A stretch of 34,010 nucleotides of DNA from Clostridium sp. CAG:433 (GTDB lineage Bacteria > Bacillota_I > Bacilli_A > RF39 > UBA660), in contig FR893553.1 of assembly GCA_000433675.1 (NCBI GenBank), positions 1-34,010 on the forward strand, given 5' to 3'. The position numbers and the translations under genes were made by a program. This document shows positions 14,905-22,629 of this stretch, piece after piece. How positions within the stretch are numbered: the stretch's first letter is position 1; every line of letters begins with the position of its first letter. A model generated the notes under the pieces. That model saw only the letters and a program-made list of their open reading frames with translations, was not told the origin of the DNA and did no database searches.

Positions 14905-17529
14905 ATGAATAATTATTTTAATAGTGGACTAAATGATGAAGAAGTAATTAAATCTAGAAAAAAATATGGTAGTAATAGTATTGCAGAAAAAAAACAAAAT
15001 AAATTTATAGACTTTTTACTTGATGCACTAGCAGATCCAATAATAAAAATACTACTAATAGCGCTTGCGATAAAACTGGTATTCTTATTTAAAGACTTTG
15101 ATTTATTTGAAACTCTTGGAATAGTGATTGCTATATTTGTTGCAACATTTATATCATCACTTTCAGAATATGGTTCAGAAAAAGCATTTAATAAAATGCA
15201 AGAAGATGCATCTAAAATAAAATGTAAAGTAAAAAGAAATGGAAAAATAGTAGAAGAAAAAATAGATGATATAGTTGTAAATGATATTGTTTTTTTAGAA
15301 CCAGGTGATATGATTCCTGCGGATGGTTATATAATTGATGGAGAAATAAGTGTTGATGAATCATCACTTACTGGTGAAAGTGCTGAAGTATATAAATATA
15401 AAGTAGATGGAGATATTACTGATAAAAATAGAGTGTTTAGAGGAACAGTTGTATATTCTAAAAGAGCATGTTTTAAAGTAGATAAAGTTGGAGTTAATAC
15501 TATGTATGGTGAAATATCAGAAGAATTAAATGAAAAGACGGAAGATTCACCTTTAAAATTAAGACTTGCAGCATTAGCTAAAACAATAAGTAAAATAGGT
15601 TATATTAGTTCATTTGTTGCTGCTTTTTCATATCTTTTTGCAGTTTTTGTAATTCAAAATAATTTTGATATAAATTTAATAAAAGAAGATATAGTAAATA
15701 TTCCATTTTTATTTAAAAACTTATTATATGCGCTTACATTATGTGTAACTATAATAGTAGTCGCAGTTCCTGAAGGACTTCCAATGATGATTACTTTAGT
15801 ATTATCTACTAATATGAAAAAAATGCTTAAAGATAATGTTTTAGTTAGAAAATTAACAGGAATTGAAACATCTGGATCACTTAATATTTTATTTACGGAT
15901 AAAACAGGTACACTTACAAAAGGAAAATTAGAAGTAACAAGCGTAATACTTGGTAATTTAAAAGAATATAATGAGGAATTTGAAATGCTAAATAATAAAA
16001 AATATCATGATTTATTTTCTCTTAGTGTTATATGTAATAATGATAGTAACTATGATCCAGAAAAAGATGAAATATTTGGAGGTAATATAACAGATAGAGC
16101 GCTTTTATCATTTGTTCAAAATAAAAAAAGTAATGTAAGAAGAGTAGATAGTATTCCATTTGATAGTAAAAATAAATATGCGGGAGTTAAAATAGACAAT
16201 AAATATAAAATAAATTTAGTAAAAGGTGCACCAGAAAAATTACTTGACTATTGTAAGTATTATGTTGATGAGTTTGGTGAAAGAAAAGAATTTAAAAACA
16301 AGGATAAAGTAAAAGAAAAAATAGAGTCATTGACAAGTAAAGGAATAAGAGTTTTAGTTCTTATTACAAACAATAATTTAGATTTAAAAAATTTTAGAAA
16401 TTCATCTTTAGTTGGAGTAGTATGTTTAAAAGATGAAATAAGAAAAGAAGCAGTATCAGGTATTAAACTTATGAAAGATGCTTCAATACAAACCGTTATG
16501 ATAACAGGTGATAATAAAAAAACTGCGATTAATATTGCGAATGAATTATCATTAATTGAAAAAAGTACAGATATTGCACTTACTTCAGATGAATTAAATA
16601 GTATGACAGATGAAGAAATAAGAAAGATTTTACCTAATTTAAGAGTAGTTGCAAGAGCACTTCCAAAAGATAAAAGTAAACTTGTAAAAATTGCTAAAAT
16701 GAATAATTTAGTTGTTGGTATGACAGGGGATGGAGTAAATGACGCTCCAGCACTTAAAAAGGCGGATGTTGGTTTTTCAATGGGAAGCGGTACAGAAGTT
16801 GCTAAAGAAGCAAGTGATATCGTAATACTTGATGATAACTTTTTATCAATATCAAAAGCAGTACTTTATGGTAGAACAATATTTAAAAGTATAAGAAAGT
16901 TCTTAATTGTACAACTTACAATAAATATGTGTGCTGTTTTTATATCTGTAATATGTCCATTTATAGGAATAGATACACCAGTAACTGTTATTCAAATGCT
17001 TTGGATTAATATGATTATGGATACACTTGCAGGACTTGCATTTGCATTTGAGCCACCACTTATTGACTATATGAAAGAAAAACCAAAAAAGAAAAATGAG
17101 TCAATAATAAATAGATATATGATTAGTGAAATTGCTGTAACAAGTATTTATTCTAGCTTCTTATGTTTATTTTTCTTAAAATCAGATTTTATAAATTCAT
17201 TATTTAGAACAAGTGCAAATAATGCATATATAATGAGTGCTTTCTTTGGATTATTTATATTTATAGATATATTTAATAGTTTTTCAGCAAGAACATCAAG
17301 AATTAATATTTTTTCGAATATTGAAAAAAATAAAACATTTATATTAATTATGGCATTTATTACAATTGTTCAAATAATTTTAATTTATTTTGGTGGTACT
17401 ATGTTTAGAACAAAATCACTTACTTTATTTGAATTTTTAGTGATGCTTACACTTGCTATAACTGTTATTCCAGTAGATTCATTTAGAAAATTTATATATA
17501 AGAAAAAATATGGTACTGAGAATGTATAA
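14905..17529 (+). CDS. P-type Ca2+-transporting ATPase (P2 type, PMCA-like)
   Basis: 874 residues. Exports Ca2+ from the cytosol using ATP. Cation ATPase N-domain, then TGES at residues 156-159 (actuator), membrane helix 4 with VPEGL at 288-292, phosphorylated Asp332 in DKTGTLT, KGAPEK in the nucleotide domain, and TGDGVNDAPA at 607-616. The helix 4 to phosphorylation-site segment (MKKMLKDNVLVRKL) and the helix 6 block (QMLWINMIMDTLAGLAFAFE) look more like plasma-membrane type P2B pumps than SERCA-type. Ten helices are visible. TAGGAGG lies 9 nt before ATG. No clear promoter is seen in the 69 nt upstream, so it may share transcription with the ZIP gene. Confidence 0.95.
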   Translation: MNNYFNSGLNDEEVIKSRKKYGSNSIAEKKQNKFIDFLLDALADPIIKILLIALAIKLVFLFKDFDLFETLGIVIAIFVATFISSLSEYGSEKAFNKMQEDASKIKCKVKRNGKIVEEKIDDIVVNDIVFLEPGDMIPADGYIIDGEISVDESSLTGESAEVYKYKVDGDITDKNRVFRGTVVYSKRACFKVDKVGVNTMYGEISEELNEKTEDSPLKLRLAALAKTISKIGYISSFVAAFSYLFAVFVIQNNFDINLIKEDIVNIPFLFKNLLYALTLCVTIIVVAVPEGLPMMITLVLSTNMKKMLKDNVLVRKLTGIETSGSLNILFTDKTGTLTKGKLEVTSVILGNLKEYNEEFEMLNNKKYHDLFSLSVICNNDSNYDPEKDEIFGGNITDRALLSFVQNKKSNVRRVDSIPFDSKNKYAGVKIDNKYKINLVKGAPEKLLDYCKYYVDEFGERKEFKNKDKVKEKIESLTSKGIRVLVLITNNNLDLKNFRNSSLVGVVCLKDEIRKEAVSGIKLMKDASIQTVMITGDNKKTAINIANELSLIEKSTDIALTSDELNSMTDEEIRKILPNLRVVARALPKDKSKLVKIAKMNNLVVGMTGDGVNDAPALKKADVGFSMGSGTEVAKEASDIVILDDNFLSISKAVLYGRTIFKSIRKFLIVQLTINMCAVFISVICPFIGIDTPVTVIQMLWINMIMDTLAGLAFAFEPPLIDYMKEKPKKKNESIINRYMISEIAVTSIYSSFLCLFFLKSDFINSLFRTSANNAYIMSAFFGLFIFIDIFNSFSARTSRINIFSNIEKNKTFILIMAFITIVQIILIYFGGTMFRTKSLTLFEFLVMLTLAITVIPVDSFRKFIYKKKYGTENV

Positions 17530-17533
17530 TATG

Positions 17534-17562
17534 TTGACTTTTAATTATATATATTGTATATT
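17534..17562 (+). promoter_or_regulatory. Promoter of the leader peptide-ABC exporter unit
   Basis: TTGACT (17534-17539), 17 nt, TATATT (17557-17562). The transcript start would be about 17569, giving a long structured leader before the ABC gene. Confidence 0.8.
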
Positions 17563-17603
17563 TAAATTGTAATTTTTTGTTAAAGGAAAGGAGGATGAAT
17601 GCT

Positions 17604-17696
17604 ATGAGATTACAAGAAATAAACAAATTTAAAAATATAAACAAATTAAAAAAATCAAAATGGGCATTTCATACCTTCTTATTTTTTAGTGCATAA
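17604..17696 (+). CDS. Leader peptide of 30 residues (attenuator)
   Basis: A short ORF with an excellent AAAGGAGG (17587-17594) 9 nt before ATG; it begins MRLQEINKF, has a lysine/asparagine-rich middle and ends KSKWAFHTFLFFSA. An in-frame ATG at 17595 is too close to the ribosome-binding site. The last third of the coding region contains the antiterminator strand, and the stop lies in the next hairpin. The design matches leader peptides that control ABC or ABC-F resistance genes by ribosome-dependent attenuation, such as BmrB before bmrCD in Bacillus subtilis. No similarity to a known leader peptide sequence is claimed. Confidence 0.75.
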   Translation: MRLQEINKFKNINKLKKSKWAFHTFLFFSA

Positions 17697-17711
17697 AAAA
17701 TCTCTTTTTTG

Positions 17712-17736
17712 AAAAGCCCATTTATAATGGGTTTTT
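17712..17736 (+). terminator. Attenuator terminator hairpin
   Basis: AAAAGCCCATT, TAT, AATGGGTTTTT: CCCATT/AATGGG core extended by G-U and A-U pairs, ending in the U tract. It lies between the leader peptide and the ABC gene, with no other gene to end. Confidence 0.8.
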
Positions 17737-17761
17737 ATTATGCATGAAAGGAAGTGTTTTT

Positions 17762-19498
17762 ATGAAAAAACAAAAAAAGAAAAATTTAAGTAAAATGTTA
17801 GTATATTTTAAAGATTATAAATTTATATACATATTATGTTTTTTAATTATGTTAATAACTGATTTTGGTATAGTTATATATGGAGGATTAATTGGTGATG
17901 CAACGCAAAGTCTAATTAATAAAAAGATAGATAATGCAGTTAAATTACTTATTTTATATTTTATAATTGTTATAGTTAATAATCTTTTAAATAGATTTAG
18001 AGAATATTTATCAAGAAAATCACAAATAAAAATATCTAGAAAAATAGGTTATGATACATATAATAAAGCGATGAAATTGCCAGCATATGCTTATGAAGAA
18101 ATGTCATCAGGTGAAATAATAAATAGAATAACAAATGATACAGAAACAATTGTTGGAAGTATTGATGAACTTATGGATATTTTAGCGTATGTATTTGCGG
18201 CATCTGTACTTCTTATATATATTTATATAAATTCTTATTTACTTGGTATTGAAATAACTATATTTTTGATATTATTTAGTTTTGTAACAGGATATTTCCA
18301 GAAGAAACTTAAAACTATAAAAAAAGATAAGAAAAAGGTAATTGATGAATACACATCTTTAACAAACGAATCTATAAGAGGATATAGAGAAATCAAAACA
18401 CTAGGTATTATAAAAAATATACAAAATGATGTTTCTAGTATTATTAAATCTTTATTAAATAAATCAATTAAAGAAAATAATATAATTGTTATATCAAATT
18501 TAGTATCACAAATATTTAGGGGTATGCTTGAAGTTGGAGTATTTTTAACATGTGCTATTCTTATTGGTAAAGACAAATTATCTATTTCATTTTTTATAGC
18601 AATGACTTATTATATTTATCAATATACATATATAATTCAAGCAGTAACTGATTTTGGAAAAAGATATCAAGAATTAGATGTTTCTATGTCTAGAATAAAT
18701 GAAATTTTATTTAATGAAAAATATGAAGATGTTAAATATGGTAATAACGCATTAGATAATATTAAAGGAGTTATTAAATTTAATAATGTTTCATTTAGTT
18801 ATCCAAATGAAAAAGAAATATTAAATAATTTTAATATTACATTTGAGCCTAATAAAAAAATTGCAATTGTAGGATCATCAGGAGAAGGGAAATCCACTTT
18901 ATTCAATTTAATAACTAGACTTTTTGATCCAACAAGTGGAACAATAACTTTAGATGATGTTGACATAAAAGATTTAACTGAAGAATCATTAAGAAAAAGT
19001 ATATCGATAATAAGACAAGAACCATTTATTTTTAATAGAACTATTTTAGAAAATTTTAAATTAATTGATCCAAAGGTAACTTTAAAAGAAGTAAAAAAAT
19101 ATTGCAAAATGGCGTGTATTGATGAATATATTGAGTCTTTACCTAAAAAATATGATACTATTTTAGGAGAAGGCGGAGTAAATTTATCTGGAGGTCAAAA
19201 ACAAAGACTTTCAATCGCAAGAACATTACTAAAAAAATCTAAAGTAATATTATTTGATGAAGCAACAAGTGCACTTGATAATGAATCACAAAGATATATT
19301 AAAGATTCAATTGATGCTTTAGCACATGATCATACAGTTTTAATAGTGGCTCATAGATTATCAACTATTGTTGATGCTGATATTATATATGTAATAAAAA
19401 ATGGAGAAGTATTTGATCATGGCACACATGAATATTTAATGAAAAATTGTGAATTTTACCAAAATTTATATACAACTGAGGATAAAGCAATAAAATGA
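17762..19498 (+). CDS. ABC exporter half-transporter (membrane plus ATPase domain)
   Basis: 578 residues. Six membrane helices (about residues 15-320) fused to an ATPase, so it probably works as a homodimer exporting drugs, peptides or lipids. Walker A GSSGEGKST at residues 371-379, Q loop RQEPFIF, signature LSGGQ at 475-479, Walker B VILFDEATSALD with Asp499 and Glu500, and H-loop His531 in AHRLS are all intact. An upstream in-frame ATG at 17744 lacks a ribosome-binding site; AAAGGAA at 17746-17752 serves ATG 17762. The attenuator and leader peptide upstream suggest induction by translation inhibitors; substrate unknown. Confidence 0.94.
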   Translation: MKKQKKKNLSKMLVYFKDYKFIYILCFLIMLITDFGIVIYGGLIGDATQSLINKKIDNAVKLLILYFIIVIVNNLLNRFREYLSRKSQIKISRKIGYDTYNKAMKLPAYAYEEMSSGEIINRITNDTETIVGSIDELMDILAYVFAASVLLIYIYINSYLLGIEITIFLILFSFVTGYFQKKLKTIKKDKKKVIDEYTSLTNESIRGYREIKTLGIIKNIQNDVSSIIKSLLNKSIKENNIIVISNLVSQIFRGMLEVGVFLTCAILIGKDKLSISFFIAMTYYIYQYTYIIQAVTDFGKRYQELDVSMSRINEILFNEKYEDVKYGNNALDNIKGVIKFNNVSFSYPNEKEILNNFNITFEPNKKIAIVGSSGEGKSTLFNLITRLFDPTSGTITLDDVDIKDLTEESLRKSISIIRQEPFIFNRTILENFKLIDPKVTLKEVKKYCKMACIDEYIESLPKKYDTILGEGGVNLSGGQKQRLSIARTLLKKSKVILFDEATSALDNESQRYIKDSIDALAHDHTVLIVAHRLSTIVDADIIYVIKNGEVFDHGTHEYLMKNCEFYQNLYTTEDKAIK

Positions 19499-19531
19499 TA
19501 TAATTTATTTTATATTTTACTAATGTGTTAA

Positions 19532-19561
19532 TTGACAAATATATGTGTTTTGTGTTAAAAT
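19532..19561 (+). promoter_or_regulatory. Promoter of the rplU-prp-rpmA operon
   Basis: TTGACA (19532-19537), 18 nt, TAAAAT (19556-19561) preceded by TGT. Strong, as expected for ribosomal protein genes. Confidence 0.85.
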
Positions 19562-19570
19562 TCTATTGTT

Positions 19571-19660
19571 TGTAAAGCCTCTTGGCTCTACAACCGCACT
19601 AATAAGGTTTAAGTAAGCTTAGAGTAAGCACCTTAAAGGGCGAGTCTTAGAATATTAAAG
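19571..19660 (+). ncRNA. Ribosomal protein L21 leader (cis-regulatory RNA)
   Basis: The untranslated leader of rplU folds: TGTA-A-AGCC-TCTT-GGCT-C-TACA (19571-19592) forms a first stem with the CAACCGCACTAATAAGG segment after it; TAAGGT (19603-19608) pairs with ACCTTA (19630-19635) as a second stem. Position and sequence flavour (the AGCCTCTTGGCT hairpin and the CCGCACTAATAAGG block) match the Firmicutes L21 leader, which gives feedback control by the protein. The family assignment is from memory and needs a covariance-model search. Confidence 0.7.
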
Positions 19661-19674
19661 AAGGAGGTACTAAT

Positions 19675-19971
19675 ATGAAAGCAATAATCGAAACTGGTGG
19701 AAAACAATATACTGTTACTGAAGGAACTGAAATTTATGTTGAAAAAGTAACTGGTGAAGCTGGAGATACTGTAACATTTGACAAAGTATTAATGTTAGAT
19801 GGTAAAGTTGGTATGCCATATGTTGAAAACGCTAAGGTTGTTGGTGAAATTGTTAAACAAGGTAAACAAAAGAAAGTTGTAATTTTCAAATACAACGCTA
19901 AGAAAAATTACCATAAAACTCAAGGTCATAGACAACCATATACTAAAATTGTTATTAAATCAATTAAATAG
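19675..19971 (+). CDS. rplU: 50S ribosomal protein L21
   Basis: 98 residues, about normal. Binds 23S rRNA in the large subunit. Starts MKAIIETGGKQYTV, with DKVLMLDG and the C-terminal KKNYHKTQGHRQPYTKI block characteristic of L21. AAGGAGGT ideally placed. First gene of the conserved rplU-prp-rpmA operon; prp starts 11 nt after its stop. Confidence 0.98.
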   Translation: MKAIIETGGKQYTVTEGTEIYVEKVTGEAGDTVTFDKVLMLDGKVGMPYVENAKVVGEIVKQGKQKKVVIFKYNAKKNYHKTQGHRQPYTKIVIKSIK

Positions 19972-19982
19972 TTAGGTATAAA

Positions 19983-20276
19983 ATGATAAAAGTTGAAATA
20001 GAAAATAATAAAATAGAAATAAAAGGACATGCTAATTATGATGATTACGGAAAAGATATCGTTTGTGCATCAGTTAGTTCAATAGTAATAACAACAATAA
20101 ATGCTATTATAGAATTTGATCCTGAATCTATTTATTATGAAGATTTAAATAATAGAATTTTAATTAAAAAATTAAAAGACGATGATATTACTAATAAACT
20201 TATTAATAATATGATAGAACTTTTAGAAGAACTTGAAAAAAGTTATAAAGATAATATAAAAATAATAAGGAGGTAA
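19983..20276 (+). CDS. prp: Ribosomal-processing cysteine protease Prp (YsxB)
   Basis: 97 residues. Removes the N-terminal extension of L27 in Firmicutes. The catalytic pair is His16 (in KGHANYDDYG) and Cys28 (in DIVCASVSS), twelve residues apart as in the family. A weak TAGGTAT serves as ribosome-binding site. It lies between rplU and rpmA as in other Firmicutes, and rpmA carries the extension it would cut. Its stop codon overlaps the region of the rpmA ribosome-binding site. Confidence 0.95.
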   Translation: MIKVEIENNKIEIKGHANYDDYGKDIVCASVSSIVITTINAIIEFDPESIYYEDLNNRILIKKLKDDDITNKLINNMIELLEELEKSYKDNIKIIRR

Positions 20277-20279
20277 ACT

Positions 20280-20567
20280 ATGTTAAAAATGGTTTTAGAT
20301 ATACAAAGATTTGCCCACGTTAAAGCACAAGGTTCAACTCACAATGGTCGTGATAGTGCTGGTAGAAGATTAGGTGCTAAAGCAGCAGATGGTGAATTTG
20401 TTAGTGGTGGATCAATTATTTACCGTCAAAGAGGAACTAAAATTTATCCAGGTCACAATGTAGGAATGGGTGTTGATCATACATTATATGCTAAAGTTGC
20501 TGGATATGTTAAATTCGAACGTAAAGGTAGAGATAAAAAACAAGTTAGTGTTTATGAAGAAAAATAA
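20280..20567 (+). CDS. rpmA: 50S ribosomal protein L27, with cleavable N-terminal extension
   Basis: 95 residues. L27 reaches the peptidyl transferase centre. Core GSTHNGRDSAGRRLGAK and GSIIYRQRGTKIYPGHNVG are diagnostic. The extension MLKMVLDIQRF before AHVKAQGS is the Prp target; the usual site is QFF followed by Ala, here QRF, so one aromatic is replaced by Arg. Cleavage would leave Ala at the new N-terminus. AGGAGGT overlaps the prp stop. The end of the operon is a strong terminator. Confidence 0.98.
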   Translation: MLKMVLDIQRFAHVKAQGSTHNGRDSAGRRLGAKAADGEFVSGGSIIYRQRGTKIYPGHNVGMGVDHTLYAKVAGYVKFERKGRDKKQVSVYEEK

Positions 20568-20592
20568 TATCATCTTAGGGTGATATTTTTTT
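20566..20592 (+). terminator. Terminator of the rplU-prp-rpmA operon
   Basis: A 9-bp stem (20566-20574 with 20579-20587, one G-U) and TTAG loop with a T run to 20592. Confidence 0.9.
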
Positions 20593-20619
20593 ATTTAAAT
20601 TAAATATGTGAAAGTATTC

Positions 20620-20648
20620 TTGAATATGTAAGTAAAAAATATTATAAT
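20620..20648 (+). promoter_or_regulatory. Promoter of the split gene at 20681
   Basis: TTGAAT (20620-20625), 17 nt, TATAAT (20643-20648), an almost ideal promoter for a gene that looks broken. Confidence 0.8.
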
Positions 20649-20680
20649 ATTGATGTGGTAAAGAAATACGGAGAAACTAT

Positions 20681-20950
20681 ATGAGAAAAACAGATGCACA
20701 AAAACTTATTGATAATAAGAAAATAGAATTATATAAAGAAAAACCAAAAGAAGGAGAATTCTTTGGATATATAGGAGATATTAATTTTGTAATCCCTAAA
20801 ATATATAATAATGATACAGAAGAATATGTTGATTTTACTTTTTCAAAACAGGAAAAAAATGATGAAGTATTACCCTTGTTTTTTAAAATGGTAAGTAATG
20901 AACTTGCTATGGAAATATCAACCGGTATACTATTTTTATATAACCCATAA
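20681..20950 (+). CDS. N-terminal part of a split hypothetical protein
   Basis: 89 residues, with GGAG 7 nt before ATG. It matches the N-terminal half of the gene at 21276-21908: EGEFFGYIGDINFVIPKI here against VGEYFGVITKVNYLVPY there, and LPLFFKMVSNELAMEISTGI against YPLLFKRIDEETIIEVFTGI. Both then reach FLF/FLY plus Pro, where this copy ends at TAA. The frame continues beyond that stop, see the next feature. It may still be made as a short domain. Function of the family unknown. Confidence 0.65.
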   Translation: MRKTDAQKLIDNKKIELYKEKPKEGEFFGYIGDINFVIPKIYNNDTEEYVDFTFSKQEKNDEVLPLFFKMVSNELAMEISTGILFLYNP

Positions 20951-20974
20951 ATTCATCAAGAAAACGATACTATC

Positions 20975-21220
20975 ATGAGTGATTTAGATTTTGAAAGTAA
21001 ATTTGATAAATATAAAAATGTTAATTTAGCAATTGAAGGTAGTGCTATTATTCCAAATGATAGATTTAAAGAAGAATATGCAAAAGTTATTAGAAATAAT
21101 TTAGATGAATTTAATAATATTTTAAATAAAAAATCAGAGCAAGCTCGTCATATTTTTAATTATGAAATGAAAATGATAATAGATAAAAGAAATATGGAAA
21201 CAGTCAAAGGTATTAAGTAA
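20975..21220 (+). CDS. C-terminal part of a split hypothetical protein
   Basis: 81 residues from ATG 20975, in the same reading frame as the gene before it, and with no ribosome-binding site upstream. It matches the C-terminal half of the 21276-21908 protein: IPNDRFKEEYAKVIRNNLDEF against RPDEKFKMLYSKEMSKGLKEQ, and then a helical NKKSEQARHIFNYEM against AEEAHKKFDDALLEN. So it is probably not an independent gene but the rest of a gene cut by one stop codon. Expression would need re-initiation or read-through. Confidence 0.5.
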   Translation: MSDLDFESKFDKYKNVNLAIEGSAIIPNDRFKEEYAKVIRNNLDEFNNILNKKSEQARHIFNYEMKMIIDKRNMETVKGIK

Positions 21221-21229
21221 ATTCATATT

Positions 21230-21257
21230 TTGAAATATAGATATAATATGTTATAAT
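21230..21257 (+). promoter_or_regulatory. Promoter of the 21276 gene
   Basis: TTGAAA (21230-21235), 16 nt, TATAAT (21252-21257) preceded by TGT. Confidence 0.8.
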
Positions 21258-21275
21258 GATTTCAGGGAGGTTTTT

Positions 21276-21908
21276 ATGAATTTAAAAGAAGTTGATGAAG
21301 TATTAAGTAAAAATTTAAACTTTTGTGGAAAAGAGCCAGATGTTGGGGAATATTTTGGAGTTATAACAAAGGTCAATTATCTTGTACCATATTGTTCTGC
21401 TGGCGTATTATATAGGTATGATGTTAAAACTTTTTTAGTGGATCAATACCCATTGTTATTCAAAAGAATTGATGAAGAGACTATTATAGAAGTATTTACA
21501 GGTATTCCTTTTTTATTTGGTCCATCTATTAGACCAATTGGCAATGTTGTTGAACAACAAGAAGCATTTCAGAAACATAGAAAGATTGGATTATATTTCA
21601 ATCCTAGTACAATTTATAAAATAATTGATCAAGAACTAGAAATTGATAAAACAGTTTGTTTGAAAGATAATCAAGTTTATTTAAGACCAGATGAAAAGTT
21701 TAAAATGCTGTATTCTAAAGAAATGAGCAAAGGCTTGAAAGAACAATTAAAAAAGTATGCTGAAGAGGCACATAAAAAATTTGATGATGCTTTATTAGAA
21801 AATATAAATATAACACATAATATTGCTCTAGTAGATAATGCAATATATGATATAGAAAAAAAGTACAAAACAAAAACATTAACAAAACCAAACGATGATC
21901 AAAAGTAA
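21276..21908 (+). CDS. Hypothetical two-part protein, intact paralog of the split gene
   Basis: 210 residues, family not recognised. The N-terminal half (to about residue 85) carries EYFGVITKVNYLVP and FTGIPFLFGP; a middle segment and a charged helical C-terminal half (YSKEMSKGLKEQLKKYAEEA) follow. No signal peptide or membrane segment. GGGAGG precedes ATG. The tandem copy just upstream suggests local duplication. A terminator overlaps its stop. The function cannot be inferred from the neighbours. Confidence 0.78.
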   Translation: MNLKEVDEVLSKNLNFCGKEPDVGEYFGVITKVNYLVPYCSAGVLYRYDVKTFLVDQYPLLFKRIDEETIIEVFTGIPFLFGPSIRPIGNVVEQQEAFQKHRKIGLYFNPSTIYKIIDQELEIDKTVCLKDNQVYLRPDEKFKMLYSKEMSKGLKEQLKKYAEEAHKKFDDALLENINITHNIALVDNAIYDIEKKYKTKTLTKPNDDQK

Positions 21909-21920
21909 TCATCGTTTTTT
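21891..21920 (+). terminator. Terminator after the 21276 gene
   Basis: A 9-bp stem (21891-21899 with 21908-21916), 8-nt loop containing the stop codon, and a T run. Confidence 0.9.
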
Positions 21921-21943
21921 TACTGGTTTTTTTAGTGAATTTA

Positions 21944-21952
21944 TGGTAAAAT
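21944..21952 (+). promoter_or_regulatory. Extended -10 promoter of trmB
   Basis: TGG followed by TAAAAT (21947-21952); -35 not clear. GAGGTG of trmB begins 9 nt later. Confidence 0.55.
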
Positions 21953-21972
21953 CTTCTTTAGAGGTGAAGTTT

Positions 21973-22611
21973 ATGCGTTATAATGTTGTTAAAAATGCAA
22001 ATAAGATTATAGATAATAGTTCATATTTAATTAAAAATCCAGAAAGTTATAAAGGAAAATGGAAAGATGTATTTTCTAATAATAATCCAATTTGTTTAGA
22101 ATTAGGTATGGGGAGAGGAAGTTTTATAATTGAAATGGCTAAAAAACATCCTAATATTAATTATATAGGACTAGAACTAGATAGTTCACAAACAGCAACT
22201 GCGATTAATAATATAAAAAATCAGAATATAAGCAATCTTAGAATGATATGTGCAGATGCTAGAAATATTATTAATTATTTTGGTAAAGAAATAGATACAA
22301 TCTATTTAACATTTTCAGAGCCATGGCCAAAAAAACAAGATGCTAAAAAAAGATTTTCAGATGAAAGTTATTTAAGATTATATGATAGAATATTTAAGAA
22401 AAATAAGCACATAATTTTAAAGACAGATAATAAAATATTATTTGCGTCTGCCTTAGAAAGTTTTAGTAATTACTGGTATACATTTGAAAAGGTTAGTTTA
22501 GATTTACACAATGATGAAAGAAAAATAGAAAATGTCATGACTGATTTTGAAAAACAATATTATAAAGAACATAGACCAATATTTTATGTTGATGCATACT
22601 TTAAAAATTAA
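21973..22611 (+). CDS. trmB: tRNA (guanine-N7-)-methyltransferase TrmB
   Basis: 212 residues. Makes m7G46 in tRNA using SAM. An open frame runs from 21895 but it crosses the previous gene's terminator; GAGGTG at 21961 marks ATG 21973, giving MRYNVVKNANK as in other Firmicutes TrmB. Motifs: KGKW, ELGMGRGSF (SAM site, from Glu43), NYIGLELD, TFSEPWPKK (Pro117-Trp118-Pro119), KTDN, VSLDLH and the terminal MTDFE block. Usually SDPWPKK, here SEPWPKK. obgE follows 18 nt later. Confidence 0.95.
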   Translation: MRYNVVKNANKIIDNSSYLIKNPESYKGKWKDVFSNNNPICLELGMGRGSFIIEMAKKHPNINYIGLELDSSQTATAINNIKNQNISNLRMICADARNIINYFGKEIDTIYLTFSEPWPKKQDAKKRFSDESYLRLYDRIFKKNKHIILKTDNKILFASALESFSNYWYTFEKVSLDLHNDERKIENVMTDFEKQYYKEHRPIFYVDAYFKN

Positions 22612-22629
22612 TAGAAAGGATATGATAAC

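Larger units (their letters stand above)
17593..17736 (+). promoter_or_regulatory. Candidate three-state attenuator before the ABC exporter
   Basis: Three exclusive pairings are visible. (1) 17593-17602, which includes the end of the ribosome-binding site, pairs with 17664-17675 through ten base pairs with two one-base bulges. (2) AAATGGGC at 17658-17665 pairs perfectly with GCCCATTT at 17716-17723, extended by four pairs after one mismatch: the antiterminator. (3) 17712-17722 pairs with 17726-17736: the terminator. A small A/T hairpin (17681-17688 with 17694-17701) covers the leader stop. A ribosome held in the early codons would block pairing 1 and allow pairing 2, so the ABC gene would be read. 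Confidence 0.7.
20681..21220 (+). pseudogene. Probable nonsense-interrupted paralog of the 21276 gene
   Basis: Reading through a single TAA at 20948-20950 joins both halves in one frame (about 178 residues), with 8 codons between the stop and the next ATG. The full-length neighbour is 210 residues and has the same domain order, with some 30 extra residues in the middle. A promoter and a good start are still present, so decay is recent, or the stop is meaningful. Confidence 0.6.

Noticed and set aside
17604..17696. Tryptophan attenuation by the leader peptide
   Set aside because: It has a single Trp codon, and the downstream gene is an ABC exporter rather than a tryptophan gene.
20975..21220. 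Independent small gene
   Set aside because: No ribosome-binding site, same frame as the preceding ORF, and it aligns with the C-terminal half of the paralog; a split gene is more likely.
21895..21972. Upstream extension of TrmB by 26 residues
   Set aside because: It crosses the terminator of the previous gene and the trmB promoter; GAGGTG fits ATG 21973.
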